NCBI GenBank assembly: GCA_036645955.1
Contig: JAVXND010000009.1
Location: 1-64,000, forward strand
Source of the DNA: Limiplasma sp036645955
Lineage (GTDB): Bacteria > Bacillota > Clostridia > Christensenellales > Aristaeellaceae
Direction of reading: 5' to 3'
Length of the DNA: 64,000 nt
The notes beneath the pieces were generated by a model. The model was given only the letters and a program-made list of their open reading frames with translations. It searched no databases and had not been told where the DNA came from. Position numbers and translations under genes: made by a program. Position 1 is the stretch's first letter. The number at the start of each line of letters is the position of its first letter. Shown in pieces: positions 1 to 7,900 of this stretch.

Positions 1-335
1 CCATCCGCACTTTCGTTATGGGTCATGCCGCTTTGCAGGGTGTTGTCAATTTGGATGGAAAAGTCATTCCAGCCTGCTTCCATCCACGGATCCAGCTCCA
101 GCCAATAGGTCATATTCGCCAGCTCCAAAGACAGCTCCATGCCCTCCTGCGTGCAAGGCGGGCGCAGGCGGAAAAAAGGATCGCGAACAAAGGGAAGCGT
201 TAACGCATTCAAATCGTCAAGCCGTCGGCCTGTGATGGGGCCAACACCTTTTTGGGGCGGCTCGTTTTGCGACGTTGGAGCATCGGCCGCGGGCGCGGTT
301 TGCTTGAAGGTGGGGAACCATTGGGGTTTATTCAT
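1..335 (-). CDS. Hypothetical protein, N-terminal 111 residues (runs off the window)
   Basis: An open minus-strand frame begins with ATG at 335 and stays open to base 1. A GGGAGGCG Shine-Dalgarno lies about 5 bases upstream and a TATAAT box is found at 377-382, so the start is well supported. The visible part begins MNKPQWFPTF, has a Pro/Ala-rich linker over about residues 12-35, then a more ordered segment rich in Leu, Trp and acidic residues (for example LELDPWMEAGWNDFSIQ). I see no signal peptide or transmembrane segment and do not recognise the family. The C-terminal part lies outside the window, so no function can be proposed. Confidence 0.75.
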   Translation of the reverse strand, partial: MNKPQWFPTFKQTAPAADAPTSQNEPPQKGVGPITGRRLDDLNALTLPFVRDPFFRLRPPCTQEGMELSLELANMTYWLELDPWMEAGWNDFSIQIDNTLQSGMTHNESAD

Positions 336-376
336 GAAAACGCCTCCCTGTTGGTGGATGATTAGAAGCGATTCTT

Positions 377-385
377 ATTATAACA
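377..385 (-). promoter_or_regulatory. Extended -10 promoter for the gene at 1-335
   Basis: Reading the minus strand, TGTTATAAT forms an extended -10 (TGn-TATAAT). No good -35 hexamer is visible 16-18 bases upstream. It lies about 40 bases before the start codon at 335. Confidence 0.4.
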
Positions 386-457
386 GTTTTTGAGCAAAAT
401 GAAATGGGATGGGTGATAAAAGGAGGGGGGGAGGGAAGGGGAAGAAGGGAGGGGGGG

Positions 458-496
458 AACGCGAACTGGGCGGACACCATATATGGTGTCCCTACA
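458..496 (+). repeat. Hairpin element copy 1 (GAACGC...palindrome...CCCTACA)
   Basis: A copy of the dispersed element: GAACGCGAACTGGGC, then the perfect palindrome GGACACCATATATGGTGTCC, then CTACA. A purine-rich, G-run tract (about 421-457) abuts its left side. About 45 bases to its right is another near-palindrome, GGTCGCCATATGGGGTGACC at 541-560, which resembles the same design. Confidence 0.9.
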
Positions 497-575
497 ACGG
501 AAAGGGAGTGGGTCGTGCAGTAGCGGCGGGGCAGGTGCAGGGTCGCCATATGGGGTGACCGACGTTGCGTGGAGG

Positions 576-625
576 ATGGGATGGGATGGGATGGGATGGG
601 ATGGGATGGGATGGGATGGGATGGG
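576..625 (+). repeat. (ATGGG)10 microsatellite
   Basis: Ten uninterrupted ATGGG units, ending three bases before the next hairpin element. The plus strand therefore has ten GGG runs with two-base AT spacers, a textbook G-quadruplex motif. With the neighbouring elements it fills the 336-990 gap, which otherwise holds only promoters. Confidence 0.97.
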
Positions 626-627
626 TT

Positions 628-667
628 GAACGCGAAATGGGCGGACACCATATATGGTGTCCCTACA
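628..667 (+). repeat. Hairpin element copy 2
   Basis: GAACGCGAAATGGGC followed by the 20-bp palindrome and CTACA. It sits between the (ATGGG)10 tract on its left and a 24-bp minisatellite that begins immediately on its right. Confidence 0.95.
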
Positions 668-833
668 ACGGAATGGAAATGTCGGTGCAGGACGGGATGG
701 AAATGTCGGCACAGGACGGAATGAAAATGTCGGCACAGGACGGAATGAAAATATCGGCACAGGACGGAATGGAAATGTTGGCGCAAACGGAAATAAATAT
801 CGGTGCAGAATGAAATGAAAATGTCGGCGCAAA
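668..833 (+). repeat. 24-bp minisatellite, about 6-7 degenerate units
   Basis: Units are variants of GGAATGGAAATGTCGGCACA plus GGAC. The first four are nearly identical; the last two or three drift and shorten. Long frames cross it on both strands only because 24 is divisible by three. No start signal or family supports coding. Confidence 0.9.
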
Positions 834-838
834 GCTAC

Positions 839-867
839 TTGCATCCATGCACCGTACAGGCTATAAT
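839..867 (+). promoter_or_regulatory. SigA-type promoter for the 991-2863 operon
   Basis: TTGCAT at 839-844 and TATAAT at 862-867 with a 17-base spacer. It follows the minisatellite directly and leaves a leader of about 115 bases before the start at 991. Confidence 0.65.
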
Positions 868-990
868 AAAAATGGCGGCTTTTTGGTAAGAAGCTTACCG
901 GGAAGCTTGCTGCAACAAACGGCTTTGCCCATTCGTTGAATGATCGGGATGCTCCGACCCCTCGTGTGTGCAACCGTCAAGGGAGTCCAT

Positions 991-2127
991 ATGCAAAGAG
1001 TGAAACCAAAAATGAGCCGCGCAAAGGCAGTGCTATTGCTGATTGCCATGCTGCTAGGGCTTACGGCGCTGATTTGGGGCGGTGTTGCGCTTTTTTCCGG
1101 CAAGCCCGCCACGGATGTGCGCGCGTACCGCCTTCCGTGCCCATACAGCGATACCATCAAACCCTTTGGCAATTATGTGCTATATTATGATGGCTTGAGC
1201 ATTCATTGCATGAGCGAAACCGGCGCGGTGCGCTGGTCGTTTCAGATTGGCGCAAGTGCGGGCTTTGACTGCGACAGTCAAACGGTGGTGGCTTGGGTGG
1301 GGCCTACGGTTTACATACTGGATCAAAATGGCAACTCATCCTACAACGACAACCTTGGCGAAGAAATTCAATTTGCACGCGTGGGGCAGCAGTATGTGGC
1401 GGCCGTGATTGGCGGCAACACCGCACCGCGCCTTGTGGTGAAGGATCATACGGGCGCACACATGGATGAAGAAGCCGATGCTTATGCGGATTTGCTCATT
1501 TTGGACGTGGGCTTTTACGGCAAAAACGGCGAGTACATGTGGACGCTTTCGCTGGATGTTTTTGGCACAGCCGCCAACACCATTCTCAACACCTTTGAGG
1601 TGGGCAAGATGAACACGGGCGAGGTATCCCTTGGGGAGGCCATCACCTATGATGTGATTTATGAAAATGGCGTGCTGCGCGTGGTAAACACCCGCAAGAT
1701 GCTGACCTTTAATGACCGCGGCACGGAGGATTTAAGCGCCAGCGTGCTGGTATATGGCTGGCGCTTGCTTGATTACGAGGTGCCCGAGCGGGGCGATGCG
1801 CTCTTGCTCTTTGCCCCCACCACGCAAACCGAGAACTTATTTGACATACGGGAATTGCGCGTGGTTGCCGGCAAAAAGGACAAGCGCTACAGCTTGCCCG
1901 CCAACTGCATAGGTGCAACGGTTTGGAACAAAACGGTTTACGCCGTTTCCGGCACACAGCTAATGCGTGCAGGGCTTAACGACAACCGCTTTGCGGCGTT
2001 TGATTTACCCATTGGAACAGCGGCCACAAGGCTTGTGGGCACGCTGGACAATGGGCGCGCCATTATTGCTTGCGGCAACGAGGTGTATGTGATTACCCTG
2101 CCGCAAGCCATCGCGAGCATTTCGTAA
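991..2127 (+). CDS. DUF5711-like single-pass membrane protein
   Basis: 378 residues from the ATG at 991, chosen because AAGGGAG lies about 6 bases upstream; the frame is open further 5' but lacks a better start. One transmembrane helix covers about residues 13-36, after a basic N-terminus, so the remaining 340 residues should be extracytoplasmic. The exported part has repeated short beta-strand segments that look like a propeller-type fold (for example YVLYYDGLSIHCMSETGAVRWSFQ, quoted in part: GAVRWSF and VYILDQNG). This matches the DUF5711 family found in Clostridia, whose function is unknown. The cvpA-like gene follows after 16 bases, so both are probably co-transcribed from the promoter at 839-867. 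No enzyme motif is visible. Confidence 0.8.
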   Translation: MQRVKPKMSRAKAVLLLIAMLLGLTALIWGGVALFSGKPATDVRAYRLPCPYSDTIKPFGNYVLYYDGLSIHCMSETGAVRWSFQIGASAGFDCDSQTVVAWVGPTVYILDQNGNSSYNDNLGEEIQFARVGQQYVAAVIGGNTAPRLVVKDHTGAHMDEEADAYADLLILDVGFYGKNGEYMWTLSLDVFGTAANTILNTFEVGKMNTGEVSLGEAITYDVIYENGVLRVVNTRKMLTFNDRGTEDLSASVLVYGWRLLDYEVPERGDALLLFAPTTQTENLFDIRELRVVAGKKDKRYSLPANCIGATVWNKTVYAVSGTQLMRAGLNDNRFAAFDLPIGTAATRLVGTLDNGRAIIACGNEVYVITLPQAIASIS

Positions 2128-2143
2128 GCGTTGGAAAGGATGG

Positions 2144-2863
2144 ATGATTCTGAACATTATTGATATGATTGTGCTATGTGTGCTGGGTTTATGTGTGCTG
2201 TTTGGGTTTTACCGCGGGTTTATCCAATCGGTGCTAAACCTTGCGGGCGGATTGCTATCCTTCGGGCTATCCTTTTTGATTTTTCCCAAGGTGGCGGATG
2301 TGGTGAGCAGCAACACCGAAATTACACGCTTCATCAGCACCTATACCGATGCGGGCACATTGCTGCGTGATTTGGATTTGAGCAGCCGCGCGGTAAGCGG
2401 CTTAGACCCCTCGAATGTGGCCGCCATTGTGGAAAAATCAGGCTTGCCAGAGCCCATTGCAACCTTGCTGCGCCACAATTTGGCAGAACAGGTTTTTACC
2501 CCCTTGGGCAATTTGGCCACCGATGTGGGCGACTATGTAAACCAAACCCTGCTATCGGTCAGCATCAATGTGCTTTGCTTTATTCTTTGCTTTGTATTGA
2601 GCTTTGTGGTACTGACCATTGTGGTGAATTTATTGCGCGCGGTGTTTCGCTATCCTGTGCTCAAGCACTTGGATGGCTTAGCGGGCGGCGCTTTTGGTTT
2701 GTTGCTGGGCGTGGTGCTGTGCTTTGTGGTGTTTACCGTGCTTCCGCTGACGCAGAGCGTGGTGCCCTTGCCTGAATTTAGGGCGGTGGTAGAGGAAAGC
2801 ACATTTGCCAAAGCGTTTGAAAACGGGAATTTGATTATTTCTATTATGAACCGAAAGATATAG
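2144..2863 (+). CDS. CvpA family membrane protein
   Basis: 239 residues, starting at ATG 2144 behind GGAAAGG. The N-terminus (about 4-22 and 26-46) has two hydrophobic helices with the CvpA-typical motif around GFYRGFIQSVLNLAGG. Two more helices lie at about 137-165 and 182-203, separated by a hydrophilic stretch of about 90 residues. The family is named after an E. coli protein needed for colicin V production; in Firmicutes it is a widespread four-helix inner-membrane protein of unclear role. Linked to the DUF5711-like gene upstream. The 3' end is followed by a G-rich tract, a hairpin element and a large minisatellite, with no obvious terminator before them. Confidence 0.88.
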   Translation: MILNIIDMIVLCVLGLCVLFGFYRGFIQSVLNLAGGLLSFGLSFLIFPKVADVVSSNTEITRFISTYTDAGTLLRDLDLSSRAVSGLDPSNVAAIVEKSGLPEPIATLLRHNLAEQVFTPLGNLATDVGDYVNQTLLSVSINVLCFILCFVLSFVVLTIVVNLLRAVFRYPVLKHLDGLAGGAFGLLLGVVLCFVVFTVLPLTQSVVPLPEFRAVVEESTFAKAFENGNLIISIMNRKI

Positions 2864-2896
2864 GGAAGTCCGATGCGGGGGGGAGCATGGGGGGTT

Positions 2897-2936
2897 GAAC
2901 GCGAAATGGGCGGACGCCATGTATGGCGTCCCTACA
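2897..2936 (+). repeat. Hairpin element copy 3 (variant palindrome)
   Basis: GAACGCGAAATGGGC, then GGACGCCATGTATGGCGTCC, then CTACA. Compared with copies 1 and 2, position 5 of the palindrome is G instead of A and the pairing position is C instead of T, so the stem is kept; the loop also changes. A G-rich run (2877-2894) lies on its left. Confidence 0.95.
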
Positions 2937-3375
2937 GGGTTGCGAAATGGTTCGTGCGAGGGTTGTGAAACGGTTCGTGCAGAGGTTGCGAAACGGTTCG
3001 TGCGAGAGGTTGCGAAATGGTTCGTGCGAGGGTTGCGAAACGGTTCGTGCGAGGGATTGCGAAATGGTTCGTGCGAGGGTTGCGAAACGGTTCGTGCGGG
3101 GGTTGCGAAATGGTTCGTGCGGGGGTTGCGAAATGGTTCGTGCGAGGGTTGCGAAACGGTTCGTGCGAGGGTTGCGAAACGGTTCGTGCGGGGGTTGTGA
3201 AACGGTTCGTGCGGGGGTTGCAAAACGGTTCGTGCGAGGATTGCGAAATGGTTCGTGCGAGGATTGCGAAATGGTTCGTGCAGAGGTTGCGAAATGGTTC
3301 GTGCGAGGGTTGCGAAACGGTTCGTGCGAGGGGTTGCGAAACGGTTCGTGCGAGGGGTGTGAAAGGGCTCGTGTG
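2937..3375 (+). repeat. 23-bp minisatellite, about 19 units
   Basis: Tandem copies of GTTGCGAAAYGGTTCGTGCG plus AGG, period 23 with some 22- and 24-base units. The Y position alternates irregularly between T and C, giving two interleaved subtypes, and the last unit has decayed. The array is bracketed by hairpin copies 3 and 4 in the same orientation. Frames through the array encode only short repeated peptides and have no ribosome-binding site, so I do not call them genes. Confidence 0.97.
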
Positions 3376-3382
3376 GGTTTTT

Positions 3383-3422
3383 GAACGCTAACTGGGCGGA
3401 CGCCATGTATGGCGTCCCTACA
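3383..3422 (+). repeat. Hairpin element copy 4 (variant palindrome, donates a stop codon)
   Basis: GAACGCTAACTGGGC, GGACGCCATGTATGGCGTCC and CTACA. It has the same covarying stem as copy 3. Its right-hand CTA (3418-3420) is, on the minus strand, the TAG stop codon of the EAL gene. Confidence 0.95.
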
Positions 3423-5691
3423 GGGGGCGGCCGAAGGCTAGCTGTTCAAATTCGCTGATGGGCATGGGCTTGGCAAAGAAATAGCCCTGAATGTAATCAC
3501 AGCCCAGCCGTTGCAGCATATCCACCTGTGAACGTTCCTCTACGCCCTCGGCTACGGTTGTCATGGAGAGATGCTTGGACATGGTGATGATGCTGCCGAT
3601 GACGGATTCGCTCCGCTGTAAATCTCCCTTGCTGAGGAAAAAGACCTTATCAAGCTTGAGGGTATCCACAGGAATATCGCGAATTAAGTTAAGAGAGGAA
3701 TAACCGCTTCCAAAATCATCCATGGAGCAGCCGAAGCCTGCGGCATGGATTTCTTTGATGATGGCGGACAAGCCTGCCACATCGTCAAACACGGTGTTTT
3801 CCGTCAGCTCGATTTCCAGGTAGCGGTGCGCAACCTCAAACTGATCGGCAATGGTGCAATAGGTTTTGAGGAAATCCATGTTTTTCAAATGCAGGCGAGA
3901 GCAATTGACGGACACCTTCACAGGCTCAATGCCGTTATCGAGCCATTTGCGTATGGCTTTGCAGACCTCCCTGAAAACGTAAAAATCCAGCTGGATGACG
4001 AAGCCGTTTTTTTCGAACAGGGGGATAAATTCATCGGGAAATATGAGGCCGTCAGAGGGGCTGATCCAGCGAGCCAAAGCCTCTGCACCGCCCACCTGTT
4101 CGGTTTGGGTGCAGTATTTTGGCTGTAAATAAACTTGAAATTCACTGCTTTCAAGGGCGCTATCCATGCGATCCTCCAATTGCTTTTCGCGAAAAAGCTT
4201 GCGGCGAGCCTGTTCATCGTATATGGCATACCGCACCTTTGCGTGAAACCCGCCTGCCGCCTCGCTTAATGCAAGCTTTGCACAGTCGATCATTTGCGGG
4301 AAGGGCAGGGAGGGATCATCGACAATGTAAACGCCGAACTCAAGGATGAGCGGCAACCACGGCTTTCCTTTGTTGAGGACATAATCCGTTCCGTTTTTGC
4401 ACCATAGCTCCAAGCGCTTTTCCAATTCGGCTTCGCTGTTATATTGAACAAGAATGCAGAAATTATCGGCAAACAAACGCCCCATGCATTCCGCGTCGGT
4501 CAAATCCGTGCTGATTCCGTTTTGCAGGCTGCATAAAATTTCATCGCAGGCATTGCGGCCGAATTGGACGTTTAACACCTTGAATTTTTCGATGTTGGTA
4601 TAAATCAGGGCATAGGTCGCGCCGTGGGAATCGCTTAACAAATGCTCGGCCTGCTCATAAAAGTATTCGATGGTATGGCCGCCCGTGACGGGGTCTACAT
4701 AGGCGATGCGCTCCAGCTTGTGCCTGTTTTTTTGAAAGGTAAGTATCAAAACGGCCAGCAGGATGGCGAAGGCGAACGTGATGAAAGCGCCCAGCAGCAG
4801 TGTGATCTTTAACATGATACTGCTTTTGGCGTTGACCACCTCAACGGGTACAAAGGTAAGCAGGGTCCATTTTGTGCTGCCAAGCGGCGTGTAGGTCATG
4901 TGCTCGTGCGCTTTGCCAAGGACGAACTCAACCTGACCGTCTTTTTCGGCCTGTATATCCGCCTTGATTTGCTCGATGGTTTGATTGTCGAAAAGGGTGG
5001 CTTTGGAGAGGGAATTGAGGATGCTAAAGCCTGTTGGCAGGGAGTTTGGCGAGCTGGAACGCACAACCACGGTGCCGTCGTGGCGAATGATATGTGCATA
5101 GCCTTTTCCGTCAAAGGCGGACATGGATATGATTTGGTCAAAGGTGCTTAATTCGTAGCTAATGGCAAGCGCAAGCATTTCTGTGCCGCCAATGTGTACA
5201 TTTTGAATGGGAATGGCAAAAACAATGGATTCCTTGCCGTCGATAATTTGGGAGGTGGTGAAGGAGGCTTCCTTTTTGACCACCACATCCTGCAAATAAC
5301 GGTCGCTGCTGAGCATGACGGTGGAGCCGTCGTCATTATAGGCAACGCCGCTTTGGTCAATCAAAAAAAGCTTTTGGAAATGCCACAGGCTTTGCTGTTC
5401 CTGTGAAATGCTTTGCAATTGCTCATAGGTGGCAACGTCTACATGATCGAAAACCGCGGCGAGGGTACCCAGCACGGCATATTTGTTTTCAATGACCTTG
5501 CTTACGTTTGCGGCCATTTGTTCGGATATTTCCTGCATATATCCATGGGTTTCCGCCTTGATGGTTTGCTGGAGGCGCTGGTAGTATTGAAAGCAAAGAA
5601 AGCACACAAAAATACAGAGGAGCGAAAACGCGGCAATGCTATTTCGGTAAATGAATTTGTTTTTGTTCATCCGGGTTACTTGCTTGTTCAT
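3418..5691 (-). CDS. Membrane dCache-like / degenerate GGDEF / EAL c-di-GMP phosphodiesterase
   Basis: 757 residues from ATG 5691, which has GGAGGT 5 bases upstream. Two helices (about 20-38 and 292-319) flank an extracellular domain of about 250 residues that looks like a Cache-type sensor. A GGDEF-like domain (about 328-490) has lost its signature: the site reads RLFADNF near 405-411, so it should not make c-di-GMP but could still bind a nucleotide. The EAL domain (about 510-757) keeps the expected catalytic set: EALAR, the Asn of VSVN, ELTE, DDFGSGY, LKLDK, AEGVE and IQGYFFAKP. I infer an active phosphodiesterase controlled by an external signal. It lies 44 bases after the solute-binding lipoprotein gene, so the two are probably one operon. 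Its last codon and stop (CTG TAG) come from hairpin copy 4. Confidence 0.9.
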   Translation of the reverse strand: MNKQVTRMNKNKFIYRNSIAAFSLLCIFVCFLCFQYYQRLQQTIKAETHGYMQEISEQMAANVSKVIENKYAVLGTLAAVFDHVDVATYEQLQSISQEQQSLWHFQKLFLIDQSGVAYNDDGSTVMLSSDRYLQDVVVKKEASFTTSQIIDGKESIVFAIPIQNVHIGGTEMLALAISYELSTFDQIISMSAFDGKGYAHIIRHDGTVVVRSSSPNSLPTGFSILNSLSKATLFDNQTIEQIKADIQAEKDGQVEFVLGKAHEHMTYTPLGSTKWTLLTFVPVEVVNAKSSIMLKITLLLGAFITFAFAILLAVLILTFQKNRHKLERIAYVDPVTGGHTIEYFYEQAEHLLSDSHGATYALIYTNIEKFKVLNVQFGRNACDEILCSLQNGISTDLTDAECMGRLFADNFCILVQYNSEAELEKRLELWCKNGTDYVLNKGKPWLPLILEFGVYIVDDPSLPFPQMIDCAKLALSEAAGGFHAKVRYAIYDEQARRKLFREKQLEDRMDSALESSEFQVYLQPKYCTQTEQVGGAEALARWISPSDGLIFPDEFIPLFEKNGFVIQLDFYVFREVCKAIRKWLDNGIEPVKVSVNCSRLHLKNMDFLKTYCTIADQFEVAHRYLEIELTENTVFDDVAGLSAIIKEIHAAGFGCSMDDFGSGYSSLNLIRDIPVDTLKLDKVFFLSKGDLQRSESVIGSIITMSKHLSMTTVAEGVEERSQVDMLQRLGCDYIQGYFFAKPMPISEFEQLAFGRPL

Positions 5692-5735
5692 AAGCACCTC
5701 CACCTTTGTAGTTTGCCTTTGCGCTTGCCATACCC

Positions 5736-7631
5736 TCAGGGCTGGCAAATCACAAAGCGACCCTCTTTATCAGGTGAAATGGGTTGATTGCTTTGGATGG
5801 CATGCGTGAGAAGCTCGTCAATCAAAATGCCTGTATCCTCGCAGGTTTGGAGGTATTCCTGAGGTACGGTGGTATCCATGATGGCGATGGAATAGAGGCG
5901 AGCGGGGTCGATGGCTTGCCCCTGTTCATCGGTGATGCTGTGAATGCGCTGGCCCGGCTGGGCGGCAGGCGCAAACTCCATGCGCAGGCCCGAAAAATAG
6001 TAGAACCACCCAGCTTGGTTATGATCCACAGGCAAGGCGTATTCGAGTGTGCGAATCAGATTTTCACCCGTCATGGTGCCTTTTTGCAGCATGAGTCTTT
6101 CCCCGCGCTTTAAATCGGGCATGAGGCGCTGGATATCTGCGGTGGTAATATCACCCTGATACAGCGTGGAGCAAAGCCCCTTGCCGCTGCAAAGACCATC
6201 CTTGCCATTGTCCAGGAACAAGGCGATTTCACAGCCGCTTTGCGCGCGCATGGCATCGGTTAAAAAGTTACCTGTTTCCAAAAGCGTGAAATCAGCTTTG
6301 GCGGAGCCTAGCACGGCGGGCGGCGGCGTAACGGTTGGCGCAAGATTTTGCGCATCCACCCTTTGACAAACCTGTTCGGCGGTTAATTCACCGCGCACCA
6401 TGCCTGCCAGCCCTTGCCTTAATGCTGTTTGCGCATTTTGAAGCGTGGGGAACCTTGCACAGCGCCCATGCATGAGCGCAGACAGCAGCGGTTCAATTTC
6501 GGGCACATTGGGGGGCGGCATACCCGCCAGGCTGGAGTACATGCCGCCTGTATCACACGACAGTGCCAGCTGCCCTTCTTGGGTGCTGATGTAATCCATG
6601 AGCTGGAGGGCGAGGTCGTATTTTTCTTGGTTGGCTGGCTCTGCCAAATGCTTGTTGAGCCCGATATAGCAAACGGGGTAGAGCCTTGCCCAATCCCCAT
6701 CCTGACCGGGATTGAAAAAGGGCATTAACGCAAAGCTATCGGTACTGCCCGTGATCTGATTGCCCATGCGCGCGATGAGCACGGAATCCTCCACCATGGC
6801 GCACTCGCGGTTAAACAGCATACGCTCGCGTCTGGCATAATCGATCGTTAAATCTTCAGGCTTCAGAATGCCTGCGTCAATCAAGGCTTGAAAGGTGGCA
6901 AGCGCGGGTTGAAACTGGTCGGCAAAGCTGCCCTTGCCTTGGTTGTAATCATCCAGCCATTGCGCATCCTTGGGGCTGGCGAAGCAGCTTGCATAACCAT
7001 AGCCCACAAAGGCGGTATCGAGCACCTCGGGATTGGCAAGCCCTAGCTGCAGGGAGCGCATGCCGTCCGCCTCTATTTGCTGACAGAGCGAAAGAAAGCC
7101 TTCAAAATCGGCGGGAACCTGCCAGCCTTTTTCAGCAAACAGGGTTTGATTGTACACAATTCCGCGAATTTGAGAAGGACCTGGGAGGTAATACAGCTTG
7201 CCGCCGCGAGTCATGCGGTTAAGCTTGCCGATGTTATAGTAGCTGGTGAAGGGCATGGCGGAAAGGTCAAGCAAACGCTCGTCGCAATATTGTTCGCCGC
7301 ATTCAAGCGGCCAAGTCATGACCAGATCGGGCAAATCGTCGTGCTCCATACGCGCCTCAAACTCAAGGAGGCCGCTATTTGAGGTGAAATTACCGACCTG
7401 AATGAGGTCGATGGCGGGGAAATGCTCTTCCACCGCCTTTTCAAAGCCGTTGATGGAAAAAGCGTATTTGACAAGCACCGTAATGGGGGTTCTGCCCTGC
7501 GGTATGGGCTTTTGCGTGAGCACGTCCGGTGCGGCAGGGGGCGCGGCGGGCGCATGCGCACAGGAACAAAGAGCCATGCACGCAAGGGTCAACATGAGCA
7601 GCATGGTAAGCATCCGCATATACTTGCGCAC
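5736..7631 (-). CDS. Lipoprotein: extracellular solute-binding domain fused to 5'-nucleotidase C-terminal domain
   Basis: 631 residues. The start is GTG 7631, with GGAGG 7 bases upstream. The N-terminus is a lipoprotein signal (hydrophobic core about 7-21, LCSC with Cys24 as the likely lipidated residue). Residues about 45-430 match family 1 ABC solute-binding proteins (for example DLPDLVMTWP, GGKLYYLPG, GIVYNQTLFAEKGW, YTSTQEG-type region). Residues about 446-631 match the 5'-nucleotidase C-terminal domain: ETGNFLTDAMR, YQGDITTADIQRLMP, FSGLRMEF and DPARLYSIAIMD. The catalytic metallophosphoesterase domain of true 5'-nucleotidases is missing, so it is probably a binding, not an enzymatic, module. 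No ABC permease is nearby; the next gene is the membrane EAL protein, suggesting sensing rather than transport. That role is inference. Confidence 0.85.
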   Translation of the reverse strand: MRKYMRMLTMLLMLTLACMALCSCAHAPAAPPAAPDVLTQKPIPQGRTPITVLVKYAFSINGFEKAVEEHFPAIDLIQVGNFTSNSGLLEFEARMEHDDLPDLVMTWPLECGEQYCDERLLDLSAMPFTSYYNIGKLNRMTRGGKLYYLPGPSQIRGIVYNQTLFAEKGWQVPADFEGFLSLCQQIEADGMRSLQLGLANPEVLDTAFVGYGYASCFASPKDAQWLDDYNQGKGSFADQFQPALATFQALIDAGILKPEDLTIDYARRERMLFNRECAMVEDSVLIARMGNQITGSTDSFALMPFFNPGQDGDWARLYPVCYIGLNKHLAEPANQEKYDLALQLMDYISTQEGQLALSCDTGGMYSSLAGMPPPNVPEIEPLLSALMHGRCARFPTLQNAQTALRQGLAGMVRGELTAEQVCQRVDAQNLAPTVTPPPAVLGSAKADFTLLETGNFLTDAMRAQSGCEIALFLDNGKDGLCSGKGLCSTLYQGDITTADIQRLMPDLKRGERLMLQKGTMTGENLIRTLEYALPVDHNQAGWFYYFSGLRMEFAPAAQPGQRIHSITDEQGQAIDPARLYSIAIMDTTVPQEYLQTCEDTGILIDELLTHAIQSNQPISPDKEGRFVICQP

Positions 7632-7733
7632 GAGATCGCCTCCTACCCTTACAAAAAAACACTTCTGACTCTATTACCCAAGTTTTGTACCAAAACGAGC
7701 TTTTGGCAGCTGCAAATAAAATGCTCTTAACCT

Positions 7734-7762
7734 AGTATACTCGAAAAAGCGCAAAATCACAA
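7734..7762 (-). promoter_or_regulatory. Promoter of the solute-binding/EAL operon
   Basis: On the minus strand TTGTGA (7757-7762) and TATACT (7734-7739) with a 17-base spacer. The start codon at 7631 is about 95 bases downstream. Confidence 0.6.
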
Positions 7763-7827
7763 GATTGAACAATGAGAATGACGAAAATTATTTGGCGATT
7801 ATTTGGCGATGAAGTTTCCGCTTTGTA

Positions 7828-7857
7828 TTGCGCGGGTTCCAGAATTTGTGGTATAAT
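7828..7857 (+). promoter_or_regulatory. Promoter of the M13 metallopeptidase gene
   Basis: TTGCGC at 7828-7833 and TATAAT at 7852-7857, spacer 18. The -10 is preceded by TGTGG. Leader of about 37 bases to the ATG at 7901. Confidence 0.6.
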
Positions 7858-7900
7858 CGAGTGGAAAATGGGTGAAAGCTCAGAAAAGTGAGGAAAAACC

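Noticed and set aside
328..973. Frames of 150-200 codons on the minus strand and shorter ones on the plus strand around the ATGGG and 24-bp repeats
   Set aside because: Low-complexity translations of repeats; they also overlap the promoter of the DUF5711-like gene.
2937..3375. Possible CRISPR array
   Set aside because: Units are contiguous 23-mers without spacers, and no cas gene is near.
2895..3406. Several long overlapping frames on both strands across the 23-bp array
   Set aside because: They encode only the array read in different frames, have no ribosome-binding site and no complex sequence.
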